From Acidiferrobacteraceae bacterium (GTDB lineage Bacteria > Pseudomonadota > Gammaproteobacteria > Arenicellales > UBA868), in contig PBOB01000002.1 of NCBI GenBank assembly GCA_002724185.1, positions 60,153 through 124,152 of the forward strand: a stretch of 64,000 bases of DNA, written 5' to 3'. Each line of letters starts with the position of its first letter. The stretch's first letter is position 1. Of the stretch, positions 17,521 through 26,027 are shown piece after piece. Position numbers and translations under genes: made by a program. The notes below the pieces were generated by a model that saw only the letters and a program-made list of their open reading frames with translations, had not been told where the DNA came from and searched no databases.

Positions 17521-19054
17521 CACACGACCAGCAAGGCGCCGAACTCGCACTCGAAATGCTCGAACATTAGTCACCTCCGTAGTTACGCCGGGTCAGCATG
17601 GCGGACAGTATAGGCCTCTCGCAGCGTCTGATCTTAGTCGCTTGCATAACGCCGCACTTACTATGCTTTCGGAGATCGGGATGGCTAACCCAATTCCTAT
17701 TCTTGAACAACGTGCCCTTGAGTCCGGATGCAACATTAATGAGTATGGACGATTATGTTTTCCACGATCGTTAGTCGAAGATATTATCGCCTCATCACCT
17801 AAGGAGTTGGTTTATTACGGTAGAAATCCACAGCACGATGTTGAGTATAAAGGTACGCGAGTACACTTCGGCGCTTCTGGTGAAGCGGTTCGAATACTCG
17901 ATCATGAGACCGGCAAATACCGACCATCAACACTTAAAGATGTTTATGATTGCGGGCGAATTATAGATAAATTGGAACATATACATGATTATTCGCGATG
18001 GGTGGTTCCAACCGATATTAGTGATCAATTAGAGGCTGATATCAACACAGCCTATGCAAGCTTTGCTGCAACTGAGAAGAGCGTTGCCCTGAGTTTTGAT
18101 AGCGCAAATAATGTTGATCCAGTATTAATAATGGCGCAGCTAATAGCGGGTAGCGAGAAGGCATTTCGAGATCGCCCTTTCTGCAACGGTGGAGGTTGTT
18201 GTGTTGTATCGCCACTAACGTACGCAACTGAGAATAGCGAAGTGTGTATAGCATCAACTCGTTTCGGCTCACCTGTTTGGATAGTCGTTGCGCCACAAGC
18301 CGGAGCTACAGCACCGGCTGCATTGGCTGGTGCATTAGCACAGGCAATCGCAGAAGCTCTTGCCGGTATTCTGCTCATTCAGCTTGTGGTTCCAGGCTAT
18401 CCCGTTACATTGGGATCTTGGCCTTTTGTGTCGGATCTTCGCACCGGTGCATTTTCTGGAGGTGGAGGTGAGGAGGGTCTTTTGAATGCAGCAGCAGCCC
18501 AAATTGCAAACTTCTATGGCTTACCATGCAGTGTAAGCGCTGGAATGACTGACTCAAAAATTCCAGATAACCAAGCTGGTTTTGAAAAGGGGATAAATGT
18601 CACATTAGCAGCTTTAGCTGGTGCAAATTCTATTGGCGAATGTGCTGGCATGGTGGCAAGTTTAATGGGCTGCTCTTTCGAATCCTTAGTTGTTGATAAT
18701 GATATGATTGGATATATCCAAAGAGTTTTACGTGGAATTGAAGTAACAGATGATACATTATCCCTCGACGTGATCCGCAAGGTGGTGTTATCCGGACCGG
18801 GCCATTTTCTTTCGGAAAAACAAACACTCGAGGTGATGGAAACAGAGTATCTCTATCCAACCATAGCAGATCGATCCTCAATTGAAGATTGGGAGGTTGA
18901 TGGAGCTAAGGATATTCGAACAAATGCGCGAGACCGAGTAGCAGATATATTATCGAGTCATTATCCTAAATATCTCGGTGAGATGTTAGATAGCGCGCTC
19001 AGGGATCGTTTTACAATCCGTCTTGATCCAGCTGACATGGGGGTTGGCAGCTAA
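17513..19054 (+). CDS. MttB-family (non-pyrrolysine) amine methyltransferase
   Basis: A member of the trimethylamine/glycine-betaine methyltransferase superfamily, which moves a methyl group from a quaternary or tertiary amine to a corrinoid cofactor. 513 residues with no in-frame TAG, so it belongs to the pyrrolysine-free branch that includes glycine betaine:corrinoid methyltransferase. The basic N-terminus, the block GQYRPLAASDLSRLHNAALTML and the long alanine- and glycine-rich barrel strands fit the family. The GTG start has AAGAGG 10 nt upstream; a better-placed ATG at 17470 is out of frame. No cognate corrinoid protein is encoded nearby. The true substrate is unknown. Confidence 0.85.
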   Translation: MVSTRPARRRTRTRNARTLVTSVVTPGQHGGQYRPLAASDLSRLHNAALTMLSEIGMANPIPILEQRALESGCNINEYGRLCFPRSLVEDIIASSPKELVYYGRNPQHDVEYKGTRVHFGASGEAVRILDHETGKYRPSTLKDVYDCGRIIDKLEHIHDYSRWVVPTDISDQLEADINTAYASFAATEKSVALSFDSANNVDPVLIMAQLIAGSEKAFRDRPFCNGGGCCVVSPLTYATENSEVCIASTRFGSPVWIVVAPQAGATAPAALAGALAQAIAEALAGILLIQLVVPGYPVTLGSWPFVSDLRTGAFSGGGGEEGLLNAAAAQIANFYGLPCSVSAGMTDSKIPDNQAGFEKGINVTLAALAGANSIGECAGMVASLMGCSFESLVVDNDMIGYIQRVLRGIEVTDDTLSLDVIRKVVLSGPGHFLSEKQTLEVMETEYLYPTIADRSSIEDWEVDGAKDIRTNARDRVADILSSHYPKYLGEMLDSALRDRFTIRLDPADMGVGS

Positions 19055-19056
19055 TT

Positions 19057-20235
19057 ATGATTGAAGCAAATTTAACAGACAATCGGCTTTTGGCGTCCTG
19101 GACATATCAAAGTAGCGAATTGCTCAAAATTGAGCATGAGAGTCTATTTCATAGACACTGGCTTCTTGTTGGTCATATTTCGCAATTTCGTAATCCTGGT
19201 GATTATCAAACAATGGATGTTGGTGGTGAGCGATCGATAGTGATTCGTGGACAGTCAGGTGAACTGAGGGCATTTCATAATGTTTGTATACATAGAGGTT
19301 CCCGCATTGTTGAATCATCGTCCGGAAATTGTTCGGGAGCTATAGTTTGTCCTTTCCATGGATGGACCTACCATCTCGACGGCCGACTAAAGAGCGTGCC
19401 TCGGAAGGCAGAGTTTGCTAATTTAGATATTGATACTGAATCGCTATCGTCAATTGAGTGCGAGATATGGTGTGGTTTTGTTTTTATTCGATTTAAGTCG
19501 GTCGGTCATAGTCTTGCTGAAGAGCTAGCGCCTGTATATGATTTGGTGCAGCCCTACAAGCTGACAGAGGTACAACCTCTAGGACCAGCTTCAAGATCCA
19601 TAATTGAGGCTAATTGGAAAACATTTCATGATGTAGATAATGAGGGCTACCACGTACCAGCTGCACATCCTAGCTTGCAGGAGCTCTATGGTCGTGATTA
19701 CTGCGATGACTTTATAGGTGATATTCCGCTATCCACTGGTACGGTGGATGATTATACAGCGAGACAATGGAGTGTTTATCATTACAAGAAAATATTGCCC
19801 GAATATAGTTATCTACCTCATGAAAATCGTCGACTGTGGATGTATATTAGCCTGTTTCCCAATCTAGTTATGTTCTTCTACCCAGAAAAGGTTGGTTTTT
19901 ACGCAAGCCTACCCTTGGCAGTAGATCGTACGTTAATAATCGAGCAAGAATATGGTTTATTGGATACTAGTCGAGCTACTCAGGCAGTAAGATACCTGAG
20001 CAGGAGAATAGATACACTTACCGGCGAGGAAGACAAGAAGCTTGTTGATTGGATGCGGGAAGCTGTGTTGACGAGTGTTTACCCACGGAGTTCATATGGT
20101 CGGTTAGAGTCGGGTGTAATACAGTTCCATAACCGACTTCGCGCTGCTATACCCTTGATGCGCGCTGAGACTAATCCCCCCAATTATATGTTCCGAGAGG
20201 CGGAACAAAGCTTAAATAGCGGACCTCCTAAATAG
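19057..20235 (+). CDS. Rieske non-heme iron oxygenase, quaternary-amine demethylase type
   Basis: The alpha subunit of an O2-dependent N-demethylase or hydroxylase, 392 residues. Rieske ligands are C77, H79, C98 and H101 (CIHRGS and CPFHGW). Mononuclear iron ligands are H199 and H204 (YHVPAAH). The residue three before the first His is Glu196, where naphthalene-type dioxygenases have Asp. Glu there is, as I recall, a mark of the carnitine and betaine oxygenases (CntA, GbcA). It begins 2 bp after mttB, so translation is coupled. A reductase partner is not visible in the operon. Expected product: demethylated amine plus formaldehyde, or a cleaved amine. Confidence 0.88.
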   Translation: MIEANLTDNRLLASWTYQSSELLKIEHESLFHRHWLLVGHISQFRNPGDYQTMDVGGERSIVIRGQSGELRAFHNVCIHRGSRIVESSSGNCSGAIVCPFHGWTYHLDGRLKSVPRKAEFANLDIDTESLSSIECEIWCGFVFIRFKSVGHSLAEELAPVYDLVQPYKLTEVQPLGPASRSIIEANWKTFHDVDNEGYHVPAAHPSLQELYGRDYCDDFIGDIPLSTGTVDDYTARQWSVYHYKKILPEYSYLPHENRRLWMYISLFPNLVMFFYPEKVGFYASLPLAVDRTLIIEQEYGLLDTSRATQAVRYLSRRIDTLTGEEDKKLVDWMREAVLTSVYPRSSYGRLESGVIQFHNRLRAAIPLMRAETNPPNYMFREAEQSLNSGPPK

Positions 20236-20316
20236 AGGCGCTGTATTGTTCCAGCAGGCATGAAGGATAACTAATCTCCATTTATTCAAATACCATTAAT
20301 ATTCTTTGGTCAAAAT

Positions 20317-22392
20317 ATGAACAACAGAGACCCACGTTACGACATTCTATTTGATAAGGTTAACATTGGGCCGGTAAAAACAAGAAATCGTTTTTATCAG
20401 GTGCCTCACTGTAATGGCATGGGACACCTTATGCCCAATAGCGTTTCCGCTATGAGAGCCATGAAGGCAGAAGGTGGGTGGGGCGTTGTGGCTACTGAGG
20501 AATGTGACATCCATCCAAGCAGTGACGTATTGCCATATCGAGAAGCAAGGCTGTGGGATCAAGACGACCAAAAGCGTCTTGAGATAATGGTAGATGCGGT
20601 ACATGAGCATAACTCTTTAGCAGCAGTAGAGCTCGTCCATAATGGCCATGCGGTATCCAATCGATATAGCCGATTGCCAGTCATGGGCGTGTCTGATTTA
20701 CCAGTAGCAAGCTATGATCCAGTTCAAGCTTATGCGGTAACAAGACGTGATATAACAGCAATCCGTAGATGGCATCGTAAAGCTGCGCTTCGAGCTAAAG
20801 ATGCTGGTTTCGATATCATATATGTATATGCAGGTCACGATCTCACTTTAGCCCAGCATTTTATCAGTCGTCGGTGGAACCAGCGATGTGATGAATATGG
20901 CGGGTCACTAGAGAATCGGGTGCGTCTGACGCGGGAACTCCTAACAGACACAATAGAAGCCGTAGGCGATCGGTGCGCTGTTGCATTCCGTTTTGCGGTG
21001 GACGAGTTGATTGGTGAGGAGGGTATCTGCTGCATGTCAGAGGGCCGAGATATTGTCGAAATGCTTGCAGAATTGCCCGACCTGTGGGACGTCAATGTCA
21101 GTGATTGGGCAAACGATTCTGTTACGGCGCGTTTTTCTGATGAGGGTAATCAGGAACCATATATCGCATTTGTGAAGCAGATTACGTCGAAGCCTGTTGT
21201 TGGTGTAGGCCGTTTTACGTCGCCAGATCTTATGGTGGCACAGATTCAGCGAGGAGTGCTTGATCTTATAGGTGCGGCGAGACCTTCAATTGCTGATCCC
21301 TTTCTACCCAAGAAAATTGAGGAGGGTAGATTGGACGATATTCGTGAATGCATCGGATGCAATATATGTGTCTCAGGCGACTGGACACAGTCGCCGATAC
21401 GATGTACACAGAATCCAACAATGGGTGAAGAATGGAGAAGTGGTTGGCATCCAGAATACATGAATCCAAGAGGGTCATCGGCAAGCGTTCTCATTGTTGG
21501 TGCGGGGCCTGCTGGTCTCGAGGCAGCAGTTTCTTTAGGTAGGCGTGGTTATCAGGTCACCATCGCAGATGGTGGTGACGGCGGGGGTCGAGTTACTAAA
21601 GAAGCTACACTTCCTGGGCTCTCGAGCTGGAGGAGGGTTACAGATTATCGATTTGGCCAAATTGATAAGCTAGCAAATGTGTCGTTTTATCCTGGGAGCA
21701 TAATGCAGGTCAAAGACATTAAAGAATTTTCCGCAGAGCATGTTGTGATTGCTACCGGTTCACTGTGGCGATGTGATGGTATTGGTAGGGCTACTTGGCG
21801 ATCTGTTCTGGAGAAAGGTAAATTAGATAATGTATTCACACCAGATGATGTTCTCGCAGGAGTTGAGAGTATTAGTAGTCCGGTCGTTATCTATGACGAT
21901 GATCACTACTATATGGGTGGAGTAATCGCTCAATTGCTTTGTTCCCGTGGCCTCAACGTTACAGTAATTACCCCAGGACCTGAAGTTTCTCATTGGACTC
22001 AGAACACAATGGAGCAACATCGGATTGAAGCAAGCTTACGACAACATCAGGTGTCGTTAGTATGCAAAAAAACACTGGTTGCTTTTGAAAATGATGAAGT
22101 AATTACAAGCTGCAATAGTACGGGCGCTAAATACTCATATAGTGCTAGCTCGTTAGTTTTAGTTACAGCACGCCTGCCACTAGATGATCTCTATTTTGAT
22201 CTCGCAGGAGAGTCAGAAGAATTATTGACGTCTTTACCCTTTACAATTAGTCGTATCGGAGACTGTTTGGCTCCATCCACGATAGCTGCGGCTGTTTATG
22301 ACGGCCACAGATATGCAAGACAGCTTGATGAGAAAGTTGATCCCGACAAGCCATCATTTCGACGAGAACAAGCAATGATATATAGCGGATAG
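20317..22392 (+). CDS. Trimethylamine/dimethylamine dehydrogenase-family flavoprotein
   Basis: An iron-sulfur flavoprotein of 691 residues: an Old Yellow Enzyme barrel (1-340), a 4Fe-4S site and a C-terminal nucleotide-binding part with VLIVGAGPAGLEAA. Cys32 in VPHCNG aligns with the cysteine that covalently holds FMN in trimethylamine dehydrogenase. C345, C348, C351 and C363 match its cluster ligands, and Y171 and H174 its active-site pair. The position of substrate-bowl Tyr60 is Glu62, so the substrate is probably not trimethylamine. Relatives act on dimethylamine, histamine or N-methylproline. Electrons usually go to an electron-transfer flavoprotein, not encoded here. It follows the Rieske gene by 81 bp. 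Confidence 0.88.
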   Translation: MNNRDPRYDILFDKVNIGPVKTRNRFYQVPHCNGMGHLMPNSVSAMRAMKAEGGWGVVATEECDIHPSSDVLPYREARLWDQDDQKRLEIMVDAVHEHNSLAAVELVHNGHAVSNRYSRLPVMGVSDLPVASYDPVQAYAVTRRDITAIRRWHRKAALRAKDAGFDIIYVYAGHDLTLAQHFISRRWNQRCDEYGGSLENRVRLTRELLTDTIEAVGDRCAVAFRFAVDELIGEEGICCMSEGRDIVEMLAELPDLWDVNVSDWANDSVTARFSDEGNQEPYIAFVKQITSKPVVGVGRFTSPDLMVAQIQRGVLDLIGAARPSIADPFLPKKIEEGRLDDIRECIGCNICVSGDWTQSPIRCTQNPTMGEEWRSGWHPEYMNPRGSSASVLIVGAGPAGLEAAVSLGRRGYQVTIADGGDGGGRVTKEATLPGLSSWRRVTDYRFGQIDKLANVSFYPGSIMQVKDIKEFSAEHVVIATGSLWRCDGIGRATWRSVLEKGKLDNVFTPDDVLAGVESISSPVVIYDDDHYYMGGVIAQLLCSRGLNVTVITPGPEVSHWTQNTMEQHRIEASLRQHQVSLVCKKTLVAFENDEVITSCNSTGAKYSYSASSLVLVTARLPLDDLYFDLAGESEELLTSLPFTISRIGDCLAPSTIAAAVYDGHRYARQLDEKVDPDKPSFRREQAMIYSG

Positions 22393-22396
22393 CAAT

Positions 22397-23776
22397 ATGA
22401 CGCAAACAGAGAAAATTTTAGCTATGGATAGCCGTGTAATTCATCCATGGGAAGGATTTGGGAAATCAGTTAATCAGCGCACGATTATATCTCATGGAGA
22501 TGGTATATATGTATACGATAACGATGGAAATAAATTGCTAGATGGTCCAGGCGGTATGTGGTGTAACAATGTAGGTCATGGACAAAAACGAATTGTAGAT
22601 GCTATGACAAAACAAGCAGCTGTATTGTCATATGTGAGTCCATGGAGCCATCCGACGGAGGTTTCTGCTCAGTTAGCAACTAAGTTGGCAGAAATGGCGC
22701 CTGGGGATCTCAATCGCGTGCACTACACTACCGGAGGTTCGACAGCAGTAGATTCTGCACTGCGGTTCGTCATGTTCTACAACAATGTTCGAGGGCAGTA
22801 TGATAAGAAGCATATACTTTCTCGGCATGATGCATATCATGGAAGTACATATCTTTCGGCGTCTGTTTCTGGCAAGTCTCGAGATAAGAATTGGTTAGAC
22901 TTTGAGAGCGAGCTCGTACATTTTCTCACATCTCCAAACCCTTATCGAATGCCAAAAAACATGGATGAAAAAGATTTCGTAAATCATCTACTCCGAGAAC
23001 TAGAAGAGACGATCTTGGATATAGGTCCAAACAAAGTGGCAGCATTTATTGCAGAGCCGATACTTGCTTCAGGTGGTGTTATTGTGCCACCTGCCGGCTA
23101 TCATATGGGGTGCCTACAAATTTGCAGGCAATACGACGTTTTGTATATATCTGACGAGGTTGTGACCGGATTTGGCCGACTCGGGCATTGGTTTGCATCG
23201 GAAGAAGTGTTTGGAATTGTGCCAGATATTATTACTACAGCTAAAGGTATCACATCGAGTTATGCGCCATTAGGTGCCGTACTGATCTCGGATCGCCTAA
23301 TCAATGAGGTTGATTCCTTATCAACTAATACGTCTATTTTTGCCAATGGATTCACATATTCTGGCCATCCAGTTGCTTGCGCAGCAGCATTAGCCAACAT
23401 TGAAATTATTCAGGAAGAGAATTTGCTTGAGAATGCTCGCAACGTTGGTTGCTATATGCAGGAGAAGTTAAAGAGTTTAATTGATCTTCCGATAGTTGGA
23501 GATATCAGAGGTCTTGGCCTCATGGGTTGCGTAGAGTGTGTAGCAAGTAAAGATACACGCGAGCCTCTAGAGGCGGACTATAAAATTGGAGCACGTATTG
23601 ATGCGCATTGCCAATCTCTTGGTTTATTAGTCCGGCCTCTTATTAACATGTGTGTATTGTCTCCAGCACTTCTAATCAGTGAATCTGAGGTAGACGATAT
23701 GATTGCTATCCTCCGTCTTGGGATAGAGAGAGCCACCGCGGATCTTTGTGCTAAACAGTTGACTCCATCTAAATAA
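22397..23776 (+). CDS. Class III PLP aminotransferase (omega-amine:pyruvate type)
   Basis: 459 residues, transferring the amino group of a terminal amine or omega-amino acid to a keto acid, probably pyruvate. The PLP lysine is in TTAKGITSSYAPLGAV, with ISDEVVTGFGRLG for the cofactor Asp and YTTGGSTAVDSALR for the phosphate site. It belongs to the putrescine/beta-alanine/taurine:pyruvate group. It starts 4 bp after the flavoprotein gene, so it is likely the last step of the same pathway, acting on the primary amine left after demethylation. Its 3' end overlaps the convergent sulfotransferase gene by 8 bp. Confidence 0.88.
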   Translation: MTQTEKILAMDSRVIHPWEGFGKSVNQRTIISHGDGIYVYDNDGNKLLDGPGGMWCNNVGHGQKRIVDAMTKQAAVLSYVSPWSHPTEVSAQLATKLAEMAPGDLNRVHYTTGGSTAVDSALRFVMFYNNVRGQYDKKHILSRHDAYHGSTYLSASVSGKSRDKNWLDFESELVHFLTSPNPYRMPKNMDEKDFVNHLLRELEETILDIGPNKVAAFIAEPILASGGVIVPPAGYHMGCLQICRQYDVLYISDEVVTGFGRLGHWFASEEVFGIVPDIITTAKGITSSYAPLGAVLISDRLINEVDSLSTNTSIFANGFTYSGHPVACAAALANIEIIQEENLLENARNVGCYMQEKLKSLIDLPIVGDIRGLGLMGCVECVASKDTREPLEADYKIGARIDAHCQSLGLLVRPLINMCVLSPALLISESEVDDMIAILRLGIERATADLCAKQLTPSK

Positions 23777-24626
23777 GGGATATAGGGTCAGAAGTGGGGC
23801 TATTGCTGCTAGCGAACTCTACACATTGATTCCAATCGCTCAAGGTTTCTTCACGAATTCGTCTGAGATGCACCTCGGGAATCAATGGATCCGTCCCTAC
23901 AAGAAACTCTGGAATAAGGTGGGCAAATGCCAGTATTAGATGACAGAACATTAATTTTACTCGACGCTGGGCGCGATGAATTGCTGGATGTGGGTGAGCT
24001 AATGGTGTTGCAGAGAAGAGAAGGCCACCAACATACCGGGCTACTTTAAGTCTTTTGGAGCTGTAAGATTGATGAACTGGTGATAGATCAATATTTTCGT
24101 GGTTGCAGGAAGTTCCCGTGTACGAAGTAAGACGCTTAATAAAACTGTTTGGGTTTGATTGTAGCTCTTCCTGAAAAAGAACTAGAGGTGTTGAATTAAA
24201 GTAGCGCTGCGCAAGGCTGATAATTTGCATATAATGAAGGTTGTCCTTGCCCCATAGAACAGGCGAGCTGCTGGTCAAATCCATGAATTGTTCGAAGGGA
24301 AGGCTCCCACCATTTTTTAAGTATCGACGATAGTGAGAAGCGATCCATTGATCATGTCGACGAAGAACTAATATGACTTTTCCATGGGGCGCGTAACTCG
24401 CGCATTCACGAAGTCGGGATTCTATCCGGCGACCAGCTTCTCTTGACACTAAATATCTATTTTCTGGACTCCTGGCAATTATTTTAGATAACGAATGAAA
24501 GCGTGTTCGTTGTATATACTTGACCCCTTTCAGCGTAGGGAAGAGGCGGTATTGTAGGTATGTAGATGCGGCTCTCCCAAGTCCAACATGGAAGAATATT
24601 TCAGTGTTGTTAGATATTGGCGGCAT
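23769..24626 (-). CDS. Sulfotransferase-like protein
   Basis: 285 residues with the PAPS-dependent sulfotransferase pattern: an N-terminal phosphosulfate loop FHVGLGRAASTYLQ and a downstream 3'-phosphate motif LRRHDQWIASHYRRYL. This family usually decorates carbohydrates or lipids in bacteria. No signal peptide is seen. It overlaps the aminotransferase gene tail to tail and is followed by dsbA on the same strand after 26 bp in the upstream direction. The acceptor is unknown and overall similarity is weak apart from the two motifs. Confidence 0.65.
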   Translation of the reverse strand: MPPISNNTEIFFHVGLGRAASTYLQYRLFPTLKGVKYIQRTRFHSLSKIIARSPENRYLVSREAGRRIESRLRECASYAPHGKVILVLRRHDQWIASHYRRYLKNGGSLPFEQFMDLTSSSPVLWGKDNLHYMQIISLAQRYFNSTPLVLFQEELQSNPNSFIKRLTSYTGTSCNHENIDLSPVHQSYSSKRLKVARYVGGLLFSATPLAHPHPAIHRAQRRVKLMFCHLILAFAHLIPEFLVGTDPLIPEVHLRRIREETLSDWNQCVEFASSNSPTSDPISLI

Positions 24627-24652
24627 AAAAGTTAGCCATCCGATCCATAATC

Positions 24653-25285
24653 CTATGGGCGCTCCTCCCGCGCTATGCCAGCTAAGTGATTAATCAGATC
24701 AATCAATTCGTCATGACCGCCAGCTAAAGATACTTTTGTTCGATATTTTCCATCAACAATAATGGTAGGAACTCCGTCGGTCTGATATTCTCGTGTGAGT
24801 TTGCGCGCTCTCTCAACTCCGGTGTTGACGGTGAATCCGTTGAAGTACTGATTAAGAAATTGCGCTCGATCAACACCGTAGTTCGCTGCCCAGGTCGCTA
24901 CTTCCTCTTCAGTGACGAACGGCTTTTGCTCCTTATGTATAGCATCAAAGTATTCGCCGTGTAGCTCATTTAAGACGCCTAACGCTTCAAATGTATAAAA
25001 TACCCTTGCATCTAATTCCCAAGATTTGGTAAGTATTGCTGGAATTCTTACGTATTCAACATAATCAGGAGGGTTTTTAAGCCATCTATTTAAGTGCGGC
25101 TCCAGTCGATAGCAATGGGGGCAGTGATACCAAAATAGTTCCACGACTTCAATTTTTTCTCCGGTTTGCACATTATGCGCTTTATCTAGCCGAACATAAT
25201 GCACGTCTTCTATAAACTCTTGCGCGTTTACTGGCGCTAGCAATGGCGCGAGGAGAAAGAAAGTCATCAATATTGGTTTAACCAT
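24653..25285 (-). CDS. dsbA: Thiol:disulfide interchange protein DsbA
   Basis: A periplasmic oxidase that introduces disulfides into exported proteins. 210 residues with a cleavable signal ending VNAQ, active site C55-P-H-C58 in a thioredoxin fold, an inserted helical domain and the cis-proline loop GVPTIIV. Length and layout are typical of gammaproteobacterial DsbA. The redox partner DsbB is not in the window. A small membrane-protein gene lies 49 bp upstream on the same strand. Confidence 0.95.
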   Translation of the reverse strand: MVKPILMTFFLLAPLLAPVNAQEFIEDVHYVRLDKAHNVQTGEKIEVVELFWYHCPHCYRLEPHLNRWLKNPPDYVEYVRIPAILTKSWELDARVFYTFEALGVLNELHGEYFDAIHKEQKPFVTEEEVATWAANYGVDRAQFLNQYFNGFTVNTGVERARKLTREYQTDGVPTIIVDGKYRTKVSLAGGHDELIDLINHLAGIAREERP

Positions 25286-25334
25286 AATAGTGCTCCTTCA
25301 GCTAGAGTTACATATTCAGTAGATCATGTTCGGA

Positions 25335-25856
25335 CTAGGTTGATCCAATCATAGAAAAGACGAGCATCAGAAGCAGTAGCTGACATCCAATTATTATCAA
25401 AACAGCCGCAGCTATTGGAATTTGCATTGCCTGCCTTAGTACTGACGACATAACCGCGAGCGTCCAAATCGAGATAGCCGCGATCGCTAGAAGTGGTGGT
25501 GTTAGAGCCATGCCTTGCGCTTCCACTGGAATTAACCTCGCGTGCCAGGCTGACAGCGGAATTGTCAGTAGTTGCAGCACTGTCACTGCTCCATAGATTC
25601 CTGTCATGGTTTGGGTCCATCGTTCGCGAAGTCCCCGAAGTCGTAATGCCATCCATATTACGATGGCGAATACGAGGATTTGAGATGCACCAAGAAATAA
25701 GGCGCTTGAAAGACGTTCGTCAGGCGACGCATTAAGAGCGCCTGTTACAATAGCAGTTGCACCTGTCACTAATAAAAGAGTGTCTGACCTCGGCACATTT
25801 GTTACTGGTTGTCTAAACAGGCAGAGGTCGAGAAACAGTCGGAAATAACTAGTCAT
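25335..25856 (-). CDS. Hypothetical membrane protein, Yip1-like layout
   Basis: 173 residues with about four or five transmembrane helices (LLLVTGATAIVTGAL; LFLGASQILVFAIVIWMAL; ALTPPLLAIAAISIWTLAVM; IPIAAAVLIIIGCQLLLLMLVF). The hydrophobic pattern resembles Yip1-domain proteins but I see no diagnostic motif. It precedes dsbA on the same strand and may share its transcript. Function not predictable. Confidence 0.6.
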   Translation of the reverse strand: MTSYFRLFLDLCLFRQPVTNVPRSDTLLLVTGATAIVTGALNASPDERLSSALFLGASQILVFAIVIWMALRLRGLRERWTQTMTGIYGAVTVLQLLTIPLSAWHARLIPVEAQGMALTPPLLAIAAISIWTLAVMSSVLRQAMQIPIAAAVLIIIGCQLLLLMLVFSMIGST

Positions 25857-26027
25857 TAGGGTTAGTAACCAAAAAAGTGTCCAATATCAACATACGTTAG
25901 CATTGAATGATAGCATCTTGTGCAGTTACATCAATCAATATTGCGATAATCTTATTTATTTTGGCTGGCCTCAGGGGTTTGCCGCCATAATTACTCAAGT
26001 AGATGTAGATAATGATGGAGGAATTGA

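Noticed and set aside
17513..19054. Pyrrolysine-type MttB
   Set aside because: No in-frame TAG across 513 codons and no pyl genes in the window.
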